A stretch of DNA of 64,000 bases from Fibrobacter sp. UWB13 (GTDB lineage: Bacteria > Fibrobacterota > Fibrobacteria > Fibrobacterales > Fibrobacteraceae): the NCBI RefSeq assembly GCF_900177805.1, contig NZ_FXAX01000006.1, positions 62,001 to 126,000 of the forward strand. Reading direction: 5' to 3'. The notes below the pieces were generated by a model. The model did no database searches and had not been told where the DNA came from. It saw only the letters and a program-made list of their open reading frames with translations. Positions 25,601-33,821 of the stretch are shown here, in pieces (the stretch's first letter is position 1; each line of letters opens with the position of its first letter). The translations under genes were made by a program, and so were the position numbers.

Positions 25601-28325
25601 TCAGATTACGCTTAAGGATTTGCCTGAAGTTCCGGAAATCACAAGTAAGGAATTCGAAGTCAAGGAAAACTCTGATCCTGACGTCCTTATCGGGGTAGTT
25701 GAATCGAGTGACCCGGATGGCAACGACAAGCTGCTGTTTGAACTTGCCGAAGAAAGCCCGTATGTGATTGTCAAGCCGAATGGCGAAATCCGAGTTAAGG
25801 AAGGCGCCGATATCGACTACGAAAAGATGCAGGAATTCACAATCACGGTAACTGTCAGGGATGAAGATGGCCTTGAATCCGATGGCGATATTGTCATCAA
25901 GGTTATCGATGAGAACGAAGCTCCGAAGATTGAACCGCAGGAATTCACGTTCCCTGAAGATTCTAAGCCGGGTACCAAGAAAGGTCCTGTCGAGGCTAAG
26001 GATCCGGATACGAAGAATCCGAAATACAGTGACTTGAAGTTCTATCCTGTCGAAGAAAATGAAAAGTTCGAAGTCAAGCCGAATGGTGACATCGTCTTGA
26101 AGGGTGAACTTGATTATGAAGATGAAAAGTCTTATGTCATTACGGTTCGTGTGACGGATGGTGAATTCGAAGATACGACGGATATCACGGTCAATGTCGG
26201 CAATGTCATTGAAAAGTCCGATGTTGAAATTACACGTGCTGAAACCGGCAATTCTGTCTACCTGAATCCGAAGAAGGATGAAACGATTTACACGAACAAG
26301 GATGTCATCTCTGTGGAATGGAAGCAGGATGGCAAGACGATGTCCAGTCTGGATTCCTTGAAGGAAGGCTGCCAGTACATTATCAAGTCTTATAAGGCTC
26401 CGAATAAGGATGTTGCAGGTGCCGATACGATTGAAGTGTGCTATAGCACCGCTGCTCCGATTGTCGATATCGATGCTTCTAAGACCAAGGTTACTGCAGA
26501 GAACATCTATACGATTGTTGAAAACGTCGATAAGAAGGACTCTTCTATTTACGTGAACAACAAGAATAAGGATGTCAAGGTTTCTGTGAAGGATACGGTT
26601 TCTGGGTATTCTGAATCCTTCAAGGTCGATGTTGTCCTGGATACGGTTGCCGTGTCGAGCACCACTGTGAAGGATATGGTGGATATCTCCAAGTCCGAAA
26701 TTAAACTGGAAAAGAATCCGAAGTCCGATGTCTATGAAAAGCCGATTGGCGACAAGACCAAGGTTTCTTACGACAAGGTCGTGAATGGCGATACGGTTAC
26801 GGTTTCTTACTATGTTGACGAAGATGGCGAAATCGTCAAGACGGCTGTCTTTGATGAAGATGGCAAGAAGACGATGACCGAAGTCATTGAAGTGTCTACC
26901 GAGGTTGAAGTCAAGGGCAAGAAGGTCACTGTTTCTTATAAGGCTGATGCTGAAACGGGCAAGATTCTTTACGCAGACTCCGAAGGCAACTTGATGGTCG
27001 AAACTCCGAAGAGCTCTTCTAGCAAGAGTGATTCTAAGGATAAGGACGAAGTTGACCTGAAGACCGGTGTGGGCGCCTTTACCGTCACCTATGATGCAAA
27101 GGGTGAAGAAGGTAACAAGACGATAGTTTCTTACGTCATTGACGAAAAGGGCAAGGTCGTAGCAAATGACGAAGGTGATAGAGGCTATCTTGTGACTTAC
27201 ACCTTTACCAATAAGTACGGCAATACTGCTGAAAAGTCGGTCTTCATGGTGCTTGATAAGCTTGCTCCGATTGTCAAGATCCTCTCTCCGAGTGATGGCG
27301 AAGTTGTCTTTGCAAACTTTGTCGATGTAGACTGGTGCATTGCTATTGACGGCGACGAAAAGAACTGCGTCAAGCAAGATACTTTGAACTTCCAGAGTCT
27401 TGAAAGAGGCGTAAACACGATTAAGCGTATCTATCGCGATAAGGCCGGTAACGAAACTATCGCAGAAATCAACGTGATGATGAAGAAGGCTAAGGATGTC
27501 AATATCAACCTTGAAAAGCCGATGGTTATCGTTTCGATTGATTCTGTGAACAAGTACTATGAATCGAATCCGCCTGATGAAGATCAGAGATATGCTGTTA
27601 GCATCCTGAACCCGAAGACTCAGAAGGAAAAGGAAGTTGTTAAGGGCAATGTCGATGAAGTCAAGAAGGGTTCTGGTGATGAACCGTATCCGGGTTACGA
27701 TGGTCATATCGGTCCGACGGTTACGATTGACATGAAGTTGCCGATTGTAAGCGCTGTGGGCGGTCTCGCTACTTTGGACGATATCATTATCAACGGCAAT
27801 ATGATTGCTGTGGATGGTGTTGATGCCGATGGTAGTGAAAAGATCTCTGTAAACGAATACGTTGAAAAGTACTGCTCTTCTGAATTCCAGGAAGAACTGG
27901 GCAAGGACTACAGCAAGGCAAGACTTTACGCAACAACGGCTCGTGTAACGCTCTGGTTCTACACGACGGGTGGTGTGTTTGTCGATAAGTACCAGTTTGA
28001 TTACGAAGTGGATGATCCGGATTATGTCGATAAGGCTGGTCTCGTGAAGTTCTTCTTCGAAATGAAGCCGGATATCAATGGTGAATTGAGAGACAAGTCT
28101 GGACGTCTCTACGGTACGGGTCCGTACATCGTAAAGACCAAGGTCGATCTCCGTTCTCAGCAGCGTTGCGTGGTTCCGCCGATTACAGAAAAGTCCAAGG
28201 TTGGCGATGTGCTGAAGTCTAGCGATGAAATGCTGAAGCGCTTTGGTTATCGTCGTCCGGTGCTTCGCGGAAACGAAAAGGGCTCCAAGTCTTCTTCCAA
28301 GAAGTCTTCCTCGAAGAAGAAGTAA
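19677..28325 (+). CDS. Giant cadherin-repeat surface protein 2
   Basis: A 2882-residue relative of the protein at 13587. Order: signal peptide (MWFGKLSLKAAALVLAGAFS); N-terminal module with FKLWGT, SGYTG and GTAKGD; a strand-rich NLLIYSKGDI..GTIVSKGTI..GQFIANKI region reminiscent of polymer-forming or PilX-like stacks; a Calx-beta-like domain (VSLDVVLSE..DEQLWFQI). About 15 cadherin-type repeats follow, with linkers such as DVNDAPTY and DVNEKPTI. The C-terminal region is homologous to giant 1 from VEITRAETG (about 26220) through VSAVGGLATLDDIIING to FGYRRPV. It then adds a Ser/Lys tail (KSSSKKSSSKKK). A surface role is likely; a carbohydrate or calcium-dependent adhesin is inference. Confidence 0.85.
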   Translation: MWFGKLSLKAAALVLAGAFSSAFAEVGPLDISADDWNYLSNFKLWGTTGIDTRNRPEFYDSRFYDRKNENDFSGYTGVDPDTLGWVGTAKGDLTTDEVGWFDGPVIVGGAVTVPSDYAESRRAYLLTGPIRTTGGIGSARSRGTICQGANRASSGACANVPEVRSNLSVPGLTGATLSGTYNVSGRTVLNVSSYCDDNQICDIFFDKISFGNDSRLVVQMPAEGQPTRIFVNSISFGTHPEIVVAYQGKGDLKLDEYDGNLLIYSKGDINFDNTDNVPIMGTIVSKGTIKLGRNMIFAGQFIANKIEVGNEIKAETFVFKKFDPKIELFIGNKSKKIKEGDNVSLDVVLSETSKNDVTFNYCFYFQSAAGVDGVYAGHKDVDTKNLPICGTSTTKATIPAGKTSATGINIKPLVDGLVEEDEQLWFQISDLKGAETNSDYEANKGYKIYIVSNDAAPTVSSELVINVNEDDLHQFTASEFKFLHATQKFASVIITSLPPSTKGVIAKLDKNGTITLNDGSKATPIKLESTGTTITVADLTKLVYQPAADDFGDNYTTFKYKVVGDGVGDNTSIEYKATINVIPVNDQPSANNFNFSVAEHPTKDAIVGTVTPKDKSNEIDVDTYVFTKVSGDSRFVVTSNGTVKVNGSVSFNAKTESKFVIKATVKDDAGTEKTKIAGPLTSDQFTITIKINNENDAPVIAAQTFSIPEKNTDGSDWPSGTLVPKGTVVATDDDGDNLTFTAPSDVPFGFKKGTNQLIVTDGSALDYEKKTYYTFKVTVTDGNGGSASANITVNITDVNEPPPPPDVKKEYSIKENSAKGTTLGTFVVKDYDKISGKLETLKYTLTGAITGAAGATTTLKNKTLADIFEVVEVDANGGDREVAIRVKNQALLDYEALYNASNKTTYPVTITIKDNANPAVSVSTKIAIQDVNEKLTANDAAFVLNEHSPVGSPVCATYNADGDCKVVAKVTAEDLDIYNPAFRDFTFAISKNNSGTMATDAKKFGVNPYDGSLYTTDDFDYETGKHSFKFLVTVSDGQFSDDAEITVTINDIEEPKIIVNTEGSAVVPENTGTGTEVDNFAEIDDENVRQQLSTIVGKPTYDIDDAASANAAGLFHIDARLGFITVEDGSKLDFEALYPKNTYTVAIVAKGTDKYGASVVVNINRTIVVTDVNEKPTIENTDPIKVPETATSKDGSIGQIEASDPDFCSVNSTYSCKNGLHEYGYNKLTYKVEEVLPVDGSTDFPFDIDPNTGKISVAVGKELNYTKQSEYKFIVKVMDRPLIAGVPSQSATAEMTIVVTDVNRPSKFEVVTNPYEVEENVSVPTVLDGGNIVIYDEDAADVNKLKVTITDNDATAALDAAKLFKVVQVGKTDAETLLSTFVIQTADDLDYEELYKKVEKDAVFNITLTVEDTEGNKTSQDTKIRVIDVNEEPAFTKTSYTFSIAENTTETTSLGVAEATDPDKYNTKFNTLSFSLKGEEAALFDIDERSGEIFTVNNAKFDYETKRQYSFEVVVKDKDFTKKVPVTVNVTDVSEGPKFTDIPTLTVDENTLKGTKVGEILATDDDCKASFAATCKKPTYTITASDVAPNDYKAFTYVDGVIKVAKDSILDFEGQSEYTVHLVVKDGSDPTLSDGVDVKIIINDVNDAPTYEEKEYVFEIHEKAPKGEFVGSVVADDQDHWAVLHYALTDYEANSGDASIFDIDEEGNIYLSSKSLNYETQKQYQVWATATDNGKDKGFENYSATTLVTIKIIDDPDGPEIIDDGKKSYDVKENTVEEPIKDTEIACYEVRDEDKGQVATLVPYVTDNGDTDADRLFDAKIKKNGSKYELCLIVNDVKRLNYESIAHTHSINVNVMDADKLTAHVTKTINLIDVNEMPIISGNATFSFYENKGKDYVIGRLYSDDVDTSKVFTQNKFTAIGGDTELFDITEDGKIITKRNFDYEEEKNHTFELEVALSDKDVKTAYPKLTTTTTIQITLKDLPEVPEITSKEFEVKENSDPDVLIGVVESSDPDGNDKLLFELAEESPYVIVKPNGEIRVKEGADIDYEKMQEFTITVTVRDEDGLESDGDIVIKVIDENEAPKIEPQEFTFPEDSKPGTKKGPVEAKDPDTKNPKYSDLKFYPVEENEKFEVKPNGDIVLKGELDYEDEKSYVITVRVTDGEFEDTTDITVNVGNVIEKSDVEITRAETGNSVYLNPKKDETIYTNKDVISVEWKQDGKTMSSLDSLKEGCQYIIKSYKAPNKDVAGADTIEVCYSTAAPIVDIDASKTKVTAENIYTIVENVDKKDSSIYVNNKNKDVKVSVKDTVSGYSESFKVDVVLDTVAVSSTTVKDMVDISKSEIKLEKNPKSDVYEKPIGDKTKVSYDKVVNGDTVTVSYYVDEDGEIVKTAVFDEDGKKTMTEVIEVSTEVEVKGKKVTVSYKADAETGKILYADSEGNLMVETPKSSSSKSDSKDKDEVDLKTGVGAFTVTYDAKGEEGNKTIVSYVIDEKGKVVANDEGDRGYLVTYTFTNKYGNTAEKSVFMVLDKLAPIVKILSPSDGEVVFANFVDVDWCIAIDGDEKNCVKQDTLNFQSLERGVNTIKRIYRDKAGNETIAEINVMMKKAKDVNINLEKPMVIVSIDSVNKYYESNPPDEDQRYAVSILNPKTQKEKEVVKGNVDEVKKGSGDEPYPGYDGHIGPTVTIDMKLPIVSAVGGLATLDDIIINGNMIAVDGVDADGSEKISVNEYVEKYCSSEFQEELGKDYSKARLYATTARVTLWFYTTGGVFVDKYQFDYEVDDPDYVDKAGLVKFFFEMKPDINGELRDKSGRLYGTGPYIVKTKVDLRSQQRCVVPPITEKSKVGDVLKSSDEMLKRFGYRRPVLRGNEKGSKSSSKKSSSKKK

Positions 28326-28343
28326 GGCATAAAGCTTAGATTC

Positions 28344-28378
28344 AAATCCCGGTCCTTCGACCGGGATTTCTATTTTTT
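28344..28378 (+). terminator. Terminator after giant cadherin gene 2
   Basis: AAATCCCGGTC/GACCGGGATTT stem with a short loop and a T-rich tract (TTTCTATTTTTT). Confidence 0.88.
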
Positions 28379-28398
28379 GGCAAAAAAGAGGTTATCAC

Positions 28399-28725
28399 AT
28401 GGGTGTCGAAGAACGTTCTACATTGGTGTTTGCAAGTGGTGTCGGTCGAATCAAGGAAGAAAAGCCAAAGGCTGTCCGCCCGCAAGGGGATGGCGTAGTC
28501 CGCATTACGCTGAAGCGTCTTGGCGGTGGCAAAATGGCAAGTGTTGTTTCGGGCGTGCCGATGGAAGAAGACGAGCTTAAGGATTTAGCCCGTGTGTTGA
28601 AGCAGAAGTGCGGTGTTGGCGGTTCTGTCAAGGATTTCAATATTGAAATCCAGGGCGACAAGCGTAACGTGCTAAAAGCTGAACTCGAAAAAAAAGGCTT
28701 TACAGTTAAGCTTGCGGGCGGCTAG
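28399..28725 (+). CDS. yciH: YciH/SUI1 family translation factor
   Basis: A 108-residue relative of eukaryotic initiation factor 1. The core VRITLKRLGGGKMASVVSGVP, LKQKCGVGGSVKD and IEIQGDKRN matches the SUI1 domain of bacterial YciH, thought to influence start-site fidelity or stress translation. AGAGG precedes the ATG. It sits between a terminator and an 88-bp spacer, so it may be monocistronic; its place beside the giant surface proteins is probably incidental. Confidence 0.92.
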   Translation: MGVEERSTLVFASGVGRIKEEKPKAVRPQGDGVVRITLKRLGGGKMASVVSGVPMEEDELKDLARVLKQKCGVGGSVKDFNIEIQGDKRNVLKAELEKKGFTVKLAGG

Positions 28726-28813
28726 TATGTTTTACATCATCTTTTGCAAATTCTTGCCCAAAATTTTTGCAAAAAAAGTAAATTTATTGTAAGAAAATAA
28801 GTAAAGAGGTCTT

Positions 28814-30160
28814 ATGTTTAAGCAACTGTCTTTGTTGAGTTTGCTGCTTGCTTTAATCGTTCCTTCGAACGCCTTGGCTGCTAAAGCTGGACAAGTTCGC
28901 CATGTCGATCCTACTGCCGAAAAGAGTAAGGGTAGCTGTGCAGATGATGCTACATGGAAAGTTGTGACTGTTGGCAGTTTTGATCCTAAGACCTGCTTTA
29001 AGACTTCTGATGGTGGCGCTGTCGAATTGCAGTTGAATGGCGATAACAGCAGTATCAAGATAGCTGAAAATTCGGTTGTTTTTTTGGATTCCCTTGTTGA
29101 AAAGAATGCAGACGGTTTCTACGTCACTAAGCCTCATATCCAGAAGGGATATATTGGTTTTAATGTCGAAAAGAATAAACACAATAAGGTGGACTTCAGT
29201 ACGGGGACGGCTGCGGCTTCAATCCGTGGTACGAAGGGCTTTATCGGTGGTGACTCCCTTTCGTTCATGGCTAGCTTGGAATCCGGTAAACTAGCCATTT
29301 TCCCAACAGGTCAAGATTCCCTTGCTATTAGCCAAGGTGAAACTGTAATTGGCAGGGAAAAGTTTATTATCCTAAAGCTCAAGTCTTCAGGCGATATGGA
29401 GTTTGCGAAAAAATTGATTAAACTCCTTGCGGATACGACAAAGTCTATCGATGAACTGGCAGCTGCTGCCATCGCCGCAGACCAGGCATTCCAAGAAAAG
29501 CTTGCTGAGAAAAAAGCGGCTGAACAGGAAACGCAAGTCGCTGTAGATACGACTCAAAAAGCCGAAGAGGTAAGTTCGTTAAAGGCTCCTCGAATTAGCT
29601 ATACCGGTTACGACTCCTTGCGTTGTGTTGCAAATGTTTCTATAACGGATGTTCCGAAGGATACAGAAACGATCGTGCAGACGCTCATGGACGGAACTCC
29701 GATATCTGAAGTCAACGTGAAAAATAGTTCCTCAAAGCGCTTGAAATTGCAGAGTGGCGTTCATGAATATGAATTTATTGTAGAAAACAGTATTGGCCGT
29801 AGCAGTGTCCAGCAAACGCTTGGCTGCTATCCTTTAAAGCCCTTCTCTATTAAGGTCTTTGGTCTTCCACATGAGCACTTGCAGATTCCGCCTCCGCCTC
29901 CGGGAGTTGAAGATGTCATTATGGAGACTTTGCAATTCCAGATTCGTATTCCTGAAAACGATCCGAACTTTTTGAATAGAGTCTTGGTGCGTCAGGACGG
30001 AACGGTTATTCTGAAGGAAACTTTGTCCCAAATCCAGAATCTTGATTACCAGATTCCTGTTGAGCTGAAACGCGGCCACATGAACCGCTTTGTTATCGAA
30101 GCAATTCACAAGAGCGGTTATGTTGTCAAAACCACTAAGGTTTATGAGGTTGAAAAATGA
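28814..30160 (+). CDS. FecR-domain secreted protein
   Basis: A 448-residue protein with signal peptide (LSLLSLLLALIVPSNALA). The FecR-like domain lies at about 40-190 (GSFDPKTCFKTSDGGAVELQ.., SSIKIAENSVVFL, then ASIRGTKGFIGG), the pattern of extracytoplasmic FecR proteins. An Ala/Glu/Lys helix (about 205-240) and an Ig-like C-terminal half with a PPPPPG linker follow. FecR domains classically regulate sigma factors, but free-standing secreted versions occur in surface loci. No sigma gene is near. The stop overlaps the next start (ATGA at 30157-30160), so the two are translationally coupled. Confidence 0.75.
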   Translation: MFKQLSLLSLLLALIVPSNALAAKAGQVRHVDPTAEKSKGSCADDATWKVVTVGSFDPKTCFKTSDGGAVELQLNGDNSSIKIAENSVVFLDSLVEKNADGFYVTKPHIQKGYIGFNVEKNKHNKVDFSTGTAAASIRGTKGFIGGDSLSFMASLESGKLAIFPTGQDSLAISQGETVIGREKFIILKLKSSGDMEFAKKLIKLLADTTKSIDELAAAAIAADQAFQEKLAEKKAAEQETQVAVDTTQKAEEVSSLKAPRISYTGYDSLRCVANVSITDVPKDTETIVQTLMDGTPISEVNVKNSSSKRLKLQSGVHEYEFIVENSIGRSSVQQTLGCYPLKPFSIKVFGLPHEHLQIPPPPPGVEDVIMETLQFQIRIPENDPNFLNRVLVRQDGTVILKETLSQIQNLDYQIPVELKRGHMNRFVIEAIHKSGYVVKTTKVYEVEK

Positions 30161-32472
30161 TTTCTAGGCAACTCGTTTTAGCTTCTTTTGTTGCAATTCC
30201 TGCTTTTGCGCAGTCCGTTGTGGATTCCGCTGAAGCACCTCAGTCAAAATCTTCTTGGTCTGTAACCGGATCTGTTGGTGCTGAATTTGGTTACCATTCT
30301 GTGGTAACGGGTAAGAATGAAACTGATTCAGTTTTTTTCAGTGGCAATGATTCTATTTATCCGGGCCAAAAGTACCGAAATTATTTCCAGGTGCCTGGTA
30401 TCTTTGGGGCATGGAATGCATTTGTCCAGATGGAATCCGCTTCAGGACAAAAAATTGAATTTGCTTTAGATGCATCTAGCGATAAATGGAATCGTTTTAA
30501 TCCGAGGTTTGTACAGGCTTTGTACGAAGATCGCCATCAAAAATTGGTTTTGGGCGACCAGTTTGTTTTGGGCGGTGACTTGTATTTGGCGAGTATTGAT
30601 TTATTCGGTGCTAGTTATGATTTTAAGTTGAATCCGGATAATTCTAAAAATCCGTTGCTTGTGTTCAGCGTATTTGGCGGAGAAAACCAAGCGCCTAAAC
30701 TGCCCGGCGAAAAAGACCCGGATCAGTACAACAAGTATACCGAGCTTGATGAAGTCGAAGCTCAAAAAATGTTGATTGGCGGAAAACTCCTTTGGAATGC
30801 AACGAAGGATTTTGATGCTACGATCGGTTTTATTGGCAGCAAGGATTACTTGGAAGATCCGTATTTCCGTGATGGATTTTCTCGGGATGTAAATCTTTCC
30901 AATCCGATGTTCTCTTCGAGGACTTTCTTTGGAGAAGTGAACGGTGCTGTTCTTGGCGGTCGCGGAAAGTATAATGTCCAATTGGGCTTTGGCGGTACCG
31001 ATACCGTGAATGTCATTGCTCACCGGGCTGTGAACTCTGTGTTTGAAAAGGCTGGGTTGGATGTTTCTCGATTTGCTCAGTTGCGCCGCTTGATGAACAA
31101 TACTTCGCAGGTAAACCGCATGAACCGCGATGAATTGGAACTTATCTTTGGCGACAATACCGAGATGAGTGTTGACGACATGCGTAAAGAACTCCTTCGC
31201 GTATTAAGTGTTGCACAAGGGGCTTTGAAGAAACATCGCAATGAAAACAATGATGATCCGACGGATTGGACGGCTCAGAATCTCGCTCTTTCGGGTTCTT
31301 ACAACTGGAAGAAAAAATCGACGATGATTGACGCCTACTTCCGTTTTGTGGGGCGCAACTATTACAGTGCGGGTTCTCCGGACTTGTTGCAGAATTCTCG
31401 CCAGTTAGGGTTCAAGCTCGACCAGACGATTAAGGATTTCTGGAAGTTGAACTTTGGCTACGAATTGAATATTGAAAATGCATCGGGGCATGGAGATGCT
31501 TATAACGTATTCGGTTTTGCCGAAGGCTCTAAGCTTGGGCTTTTGCCTGGTGCCGATGATGATTGGCTCGAAAAGCATGAACGGGATGTTCCGAGAACGC
31601 TTTACATTCATGATTTTAAATTGAAGAATACCTTTAAGGTTCGTGATTCTATCGAGGTCACAGCTCGTTATGCTCTTAATTATCGCACTCGTAGTACCCC
31701 GCGGAGACTTCGCGGCAATTTCTTTGCTAATTCGGGAATTTATTCGGATTCCTGGTTTGACGTTCAGAAGGGAAAGCCGACAATCGATGTGGATACGGGC
31801 AAAGACACGATCCAGATTGACTCTGCTCGTTGGGCAAAGTATGCCGCTTTGCAGGGTGAGGAATATTTAGCCTCGCAGTTTGAAGAACGTTTGGCTAAAC
31901 ATACTGTTGAACTTACGGCTACATTCAAGTTCCCTAAAAATGTATTGAAGATTGGCGGTGTCTGGACTTATCGTACTGATATGTCGAGATTCAATGAGAG
32001 AGACTTGCTCAATGGTTTTGATTTCTCTGACGAAACTTATGGACTCCTTGGTTACTATTTCCATGGTGGCGATTACTTGGATGCCCGCTATCCGATTTCT
32101 CTTACGACGACGCTTGACTGGCTTCGCAATACGGTTGCCTTGACGCCGAGATTCAGGACTTATAATCGTAATGATATGGGTGAATTTGAATGGACGCTCT
32201 TGGATAATGCTTCTTTCAGGTTAAAGCCCGGATTCTTGGATCTCATGTTGCACGGAAAAGTTCGCCAGAATTTCATGAGCCGCAAAGAAGATGGCAAGGA
32301 TGTTGACGAGATGGAAATGGATTTGGATTTCTCGGCTGGTTTGAAGTTCCAGTTTACGGAAAGACTTGGAACCGAATTCATGTTGGGAACTTTCGTCAAC
32401 TACCGTCCTGATAGCGAATCTGAAGATTACCGAGATATTTACGGAAGCGTATCCGTTAATTACGATTTCTAG
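30157..32472 (+). CDS. Large outer-membrane beta-barrel protein
   Basis: A 771-residue protein with signal peptide ([20 protein letters not shown]). Repeated amphipathic strands such as [37 protein letters not shown] and [18 protein letters not shown] end in a terminal aromatic residue (SVSVNYDF), the hallmark of BAM-inserted barrels. A helical insert of about 90 residues ([17 protein letters not shown]...) lies near the middle. It is not recognised as a named porin, TonB receptor or secretin. Coupling to the FecR-like gene suggests they act together; a transport or display role for the giant cadherin proteins is speculation. Confidence 0.75.
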   Translation: MISRQLVLASFVAIPAFAQSVVDSAEAPQSKSSWSVTGSVGAEFGYHSVVTGKNETDSVFFSGNDSIYPGQKYRNYFQVPGIFGAWNAFVQMESASGQKIEFALDASSDKWNRFNPRFVQALYEDRHQKLVLGDQFVLGGDLYLASIDLFGASYDFKLNPDNSKNPLLVFSVFGGENQAPKLPGEKDPDQYNKYTELDEVEAQKMLIGGKLLWNATKDFDATIGFIGSKDYLEDPYFRDGFSRDVNLSNPMFSSRTFFGEVNGAVLGGRGKYNVQLGFGGTDTVNVIAHRAVNSVFEKAGLDVSRFAQLRRLMNNTSQVNRMNRDELELIFGDNTEMSVDDMRKELLRVLSVAQGALKKHRNENNDDPTDWTAQNLALSGSYNWKKKSTMIDAYFRFVGRNYYSAGSPDLLQNSRQLGFKLDQTIKDFWKLNFGYELNIENASGHGDAYNVFGFAEGSKLGLLPGADDDWLEKHERDVPRTLYIHDFKLKNTFKVRDSIEVTARYALNYRTRSTPRRLRGNFFANSGIYSDSWFDVQKGKPTIDVDTGKDTIQIDSARWAKYAALQGEEYLASQFEERLAKHTVELTATFKFPKNVLKIGGVWTYRTDMSRFNERDLLNGFDFSDETYGLLGYYFHGGDYLDARYPISLTTTLDWLRNTVALTPRFRTYNRNDMGEFEWTLLDNASFRLKPGFLDLMLHGKVRQNFMSRKEDGKDVDEMEMDLDFSAGLKFQFTERLGTEFMLGTFVNYRPDSESEDYRDIYGSVSVNYDF

Positions 32473-32474
32473 TT

Positions 32475-33302
32475 ATGCATATTGGTTGCCATCTCTCGTC
32501 TTTGGGAGGCTTCTTGGCGATGGGCGAGACTGCCCTTTCCATTGGAGCCGATACGTTCCAATTCTTTACGCGTAATCCGCGTGGCGGTGCCGCAAAGCCT
32601 TTTGATAAGGCAGATGCCGAAGCTCTGAATGCTTTTATGGATGCCCATAGCTTTGCGCCGATTCTTGCCCATGCTCCTTACACGTTGAACGCTTGTGCGG
32701 CTGATCCGTCACTTAGGCAGTACGCTCAAGACGTGATGAAGGATGACTTGTTCCGCATGGATCATTTCCCACGAGCAATGTATAATTTCCATCCCGGAAG
32801 CCATGTGAAGCAAGGTGCCGAGGTCGGAATTGAACTTATTTCCCAGCACTTGAATAATATTCTGCATAAGGATTTGAAGACAAAGGTGCTGCTGGAGACG
32901 ATGGCAGGGAAGGGGTCCGAAGTAGGGCGCACTTTCGAGGAGTTGCGGGCGATAATCGATCGCGTAGAACTCAGCGAAAAAGTTGGCGTTTGTTTGGATA
33001 CATGCCACGTATTTGATGGTGGTTATGATATTGTAAACCATCTGGACGATGTGCTTGAATCTTTCGACAAGGTTATTGGACTCAAGCGTCTGCATGCTGT
33101 TCATCTGAATGATAGCAAGAATCCTATGGGTAGCCACAAGGATCGTCATGAAGTGATTGGTGGCGGAAATATTGGGCTCGAGGCTCTTGTGAACGTGGTA
33201 AATCATCCGTCGCTGAAAGGACTTCCGTTCTATTTGGAAACTCCGAATGAGTTGCCCGGCTATGCACAAGAGATTGCCTTGATGCGCAGTCGTGAACGCT
33301 AA
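32475..33302 (+). CDS. nfo: Deoxyribonuclease IV (endonuclease IV)
   Basis: Zinc-dependent AP endonuclease of base-excision repair. The 275-residue TIM barrel shows [39 protein letters not shown] (metal Glu), [14 protein letters not shown] and [16 protein letters not shown], covering the metal-binding His, Glu and Asp set. The ATG lies two bases past the stop of the barrel gene, so it may be read from the same transcript although unrelated in function. Confidence 0.96.
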   Translation: MHIGCHLSSLGGFLAMGETALSIGADTFQFFTRNPRGGAAKPFDKADAEALNAFMDAHSFAPILAHAPYTLNACAADPSLRQYAQDVMKDDLFRMDHFPRAMYNFHPGSHVKQGAEVGIELISQHLNNILHKDLKTKVLLETMAGKGSEVGRTFEELRAIIDRVELSEKVGVCLDTCHVFDGGYDIVNHLDDVLESFDKVIGLKRLHAVHLNDSKNPMGSHKDRHEVIGGGNIGLEALVNVVNHPSLKGLPFYLETPNELPGYAQEIALMRSRER

Positions 33303-33330
33303 AAAAGTTGAACTTTTTTACGCTTATACC

Positions 33331-33359
33331 TTGACAAAAGAATAGAAATCATCTATATT
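33331..33359 (+). promoter_or_regulatory. Promoter of tRNA-Asn copy 1
   Basis: TTGACA, 17-base spacer, TATATT running into TG (TATATTTG); the -10 ends 12 bases before the tRNA. Confidence 0.85.
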
Positions 33360-33371
33360 TGTGCCCGTCGA

Positions 33372-33444
33372 TGCTTCATAGCTCAGTTGGTAGAGCCCGC
33401 GACTGTTAATCGCGTTGTCCTTGGTTCGAGTCCAAGTGAAGCAG
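33372..33444 (+). tRNA. tRNA-Asn(GTT), copy 1
   Basis: A 73-nt tRNA. The acceptor arms TGCTTCA/TGAAGCA pair, the anticodon arm CGCGA-CTGTTAA-TCGCG gives anticodon GTT, and the T-loop is TTCGAGT. The discriminator is G and CCA is not encoded. Confidence 0.95.
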
Positions 33445-33447
33445 CTC

Positions 33448-33484
33448 AAAACCCTCGATCGAAAGATCGGGGGTTTTGTGTTTT
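33448..33484 (+). terminator. Terminator of tRNA-Asn copy 1
   Basis: AAAACCC.CGATC-GAAA-GATCGGGGGTTTT hairpin with following T-rich tract. Confidence 0.85.
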
Positions 33485-33533
33485 TGCCCCAATAACAAAA
33501 ATTGAATAAAAACGAAAAATGCGTGCAATACCC

Positions 33534-33562
33534 TTGACAAAAGAATAGAAAACGTCTATATT
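33534..33562 (+). promoter_or_regulatory. Promoter of tRNA-Asn copy 2
   Basis: TTGACA, 17-base spacer, TATATT-TG. Differs from copy 1 by only three adjacent spacer bases. Confidence 0.85.
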
Positions 33563-33574
33563 TGTGCCCGTCGA

Positions 33575-33647
33575 TGCTTCATAGCTCAGTTGGTAGAGCC
33601 CGCGACTGTTAATCGCGTTGTCCTTGGTTCGAGTCCAAGTGAAGCAG
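33575..33647 (+). tRNA. tRNA-Asn(GTT), copy 2
   Basis: Identical to the tRNA at 33372-33444, 203 bp downstream. The whole 156-bp unit (33329-33484 and 33532-33687) is duplicated with its own promoter and terminator. Confidence 0.95.
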
Positions 33648-33650
33648 CTC

Positions 33651-33687
33651 AAAACCCTCGATCGAAAGATCGGGGGTTTTGTGTTTT
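33651..33687 (+). terminator. Terminator of tRNA-Asn copy 2
   Basis: Identical stem-loop to 33448-33484. Confidence 0.85.
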
Positions 33688-33703
33688 AGGTTAAATCGCG
33701 TCA

Positions 33704-33728
33704 GTCATGGCGGACTTGATCCGTCATC
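33704..33728. repeat. GTCAT-stem-ATC mini-palindrome
   Basis: GTCATGGCGGA..TCCGTCATC; a degenerate member of the small hairpin family. Confidence 0.45.
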
Positions 33729-33742
33729 TCTCGCTTCAGTTG

Positions 33743-33776
33743 TAAAAAATCCCGGGCGGTGAAACCGTCCGGGATG
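33743..33776 (-). terminator. Terminator of the nfeD-floA operon
   Basis: Minus strand ATCCCGGACGGT/ACCGCCCGGGAT stem followed by T6, about 45 bases past the stop at 33822. Confidence 0.88.
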
Positions 33777-33821
33777 AATTGTTTGATTTTGACAGGTCGC
33801 GCGTTTGGTTGGTCGCGAAAA

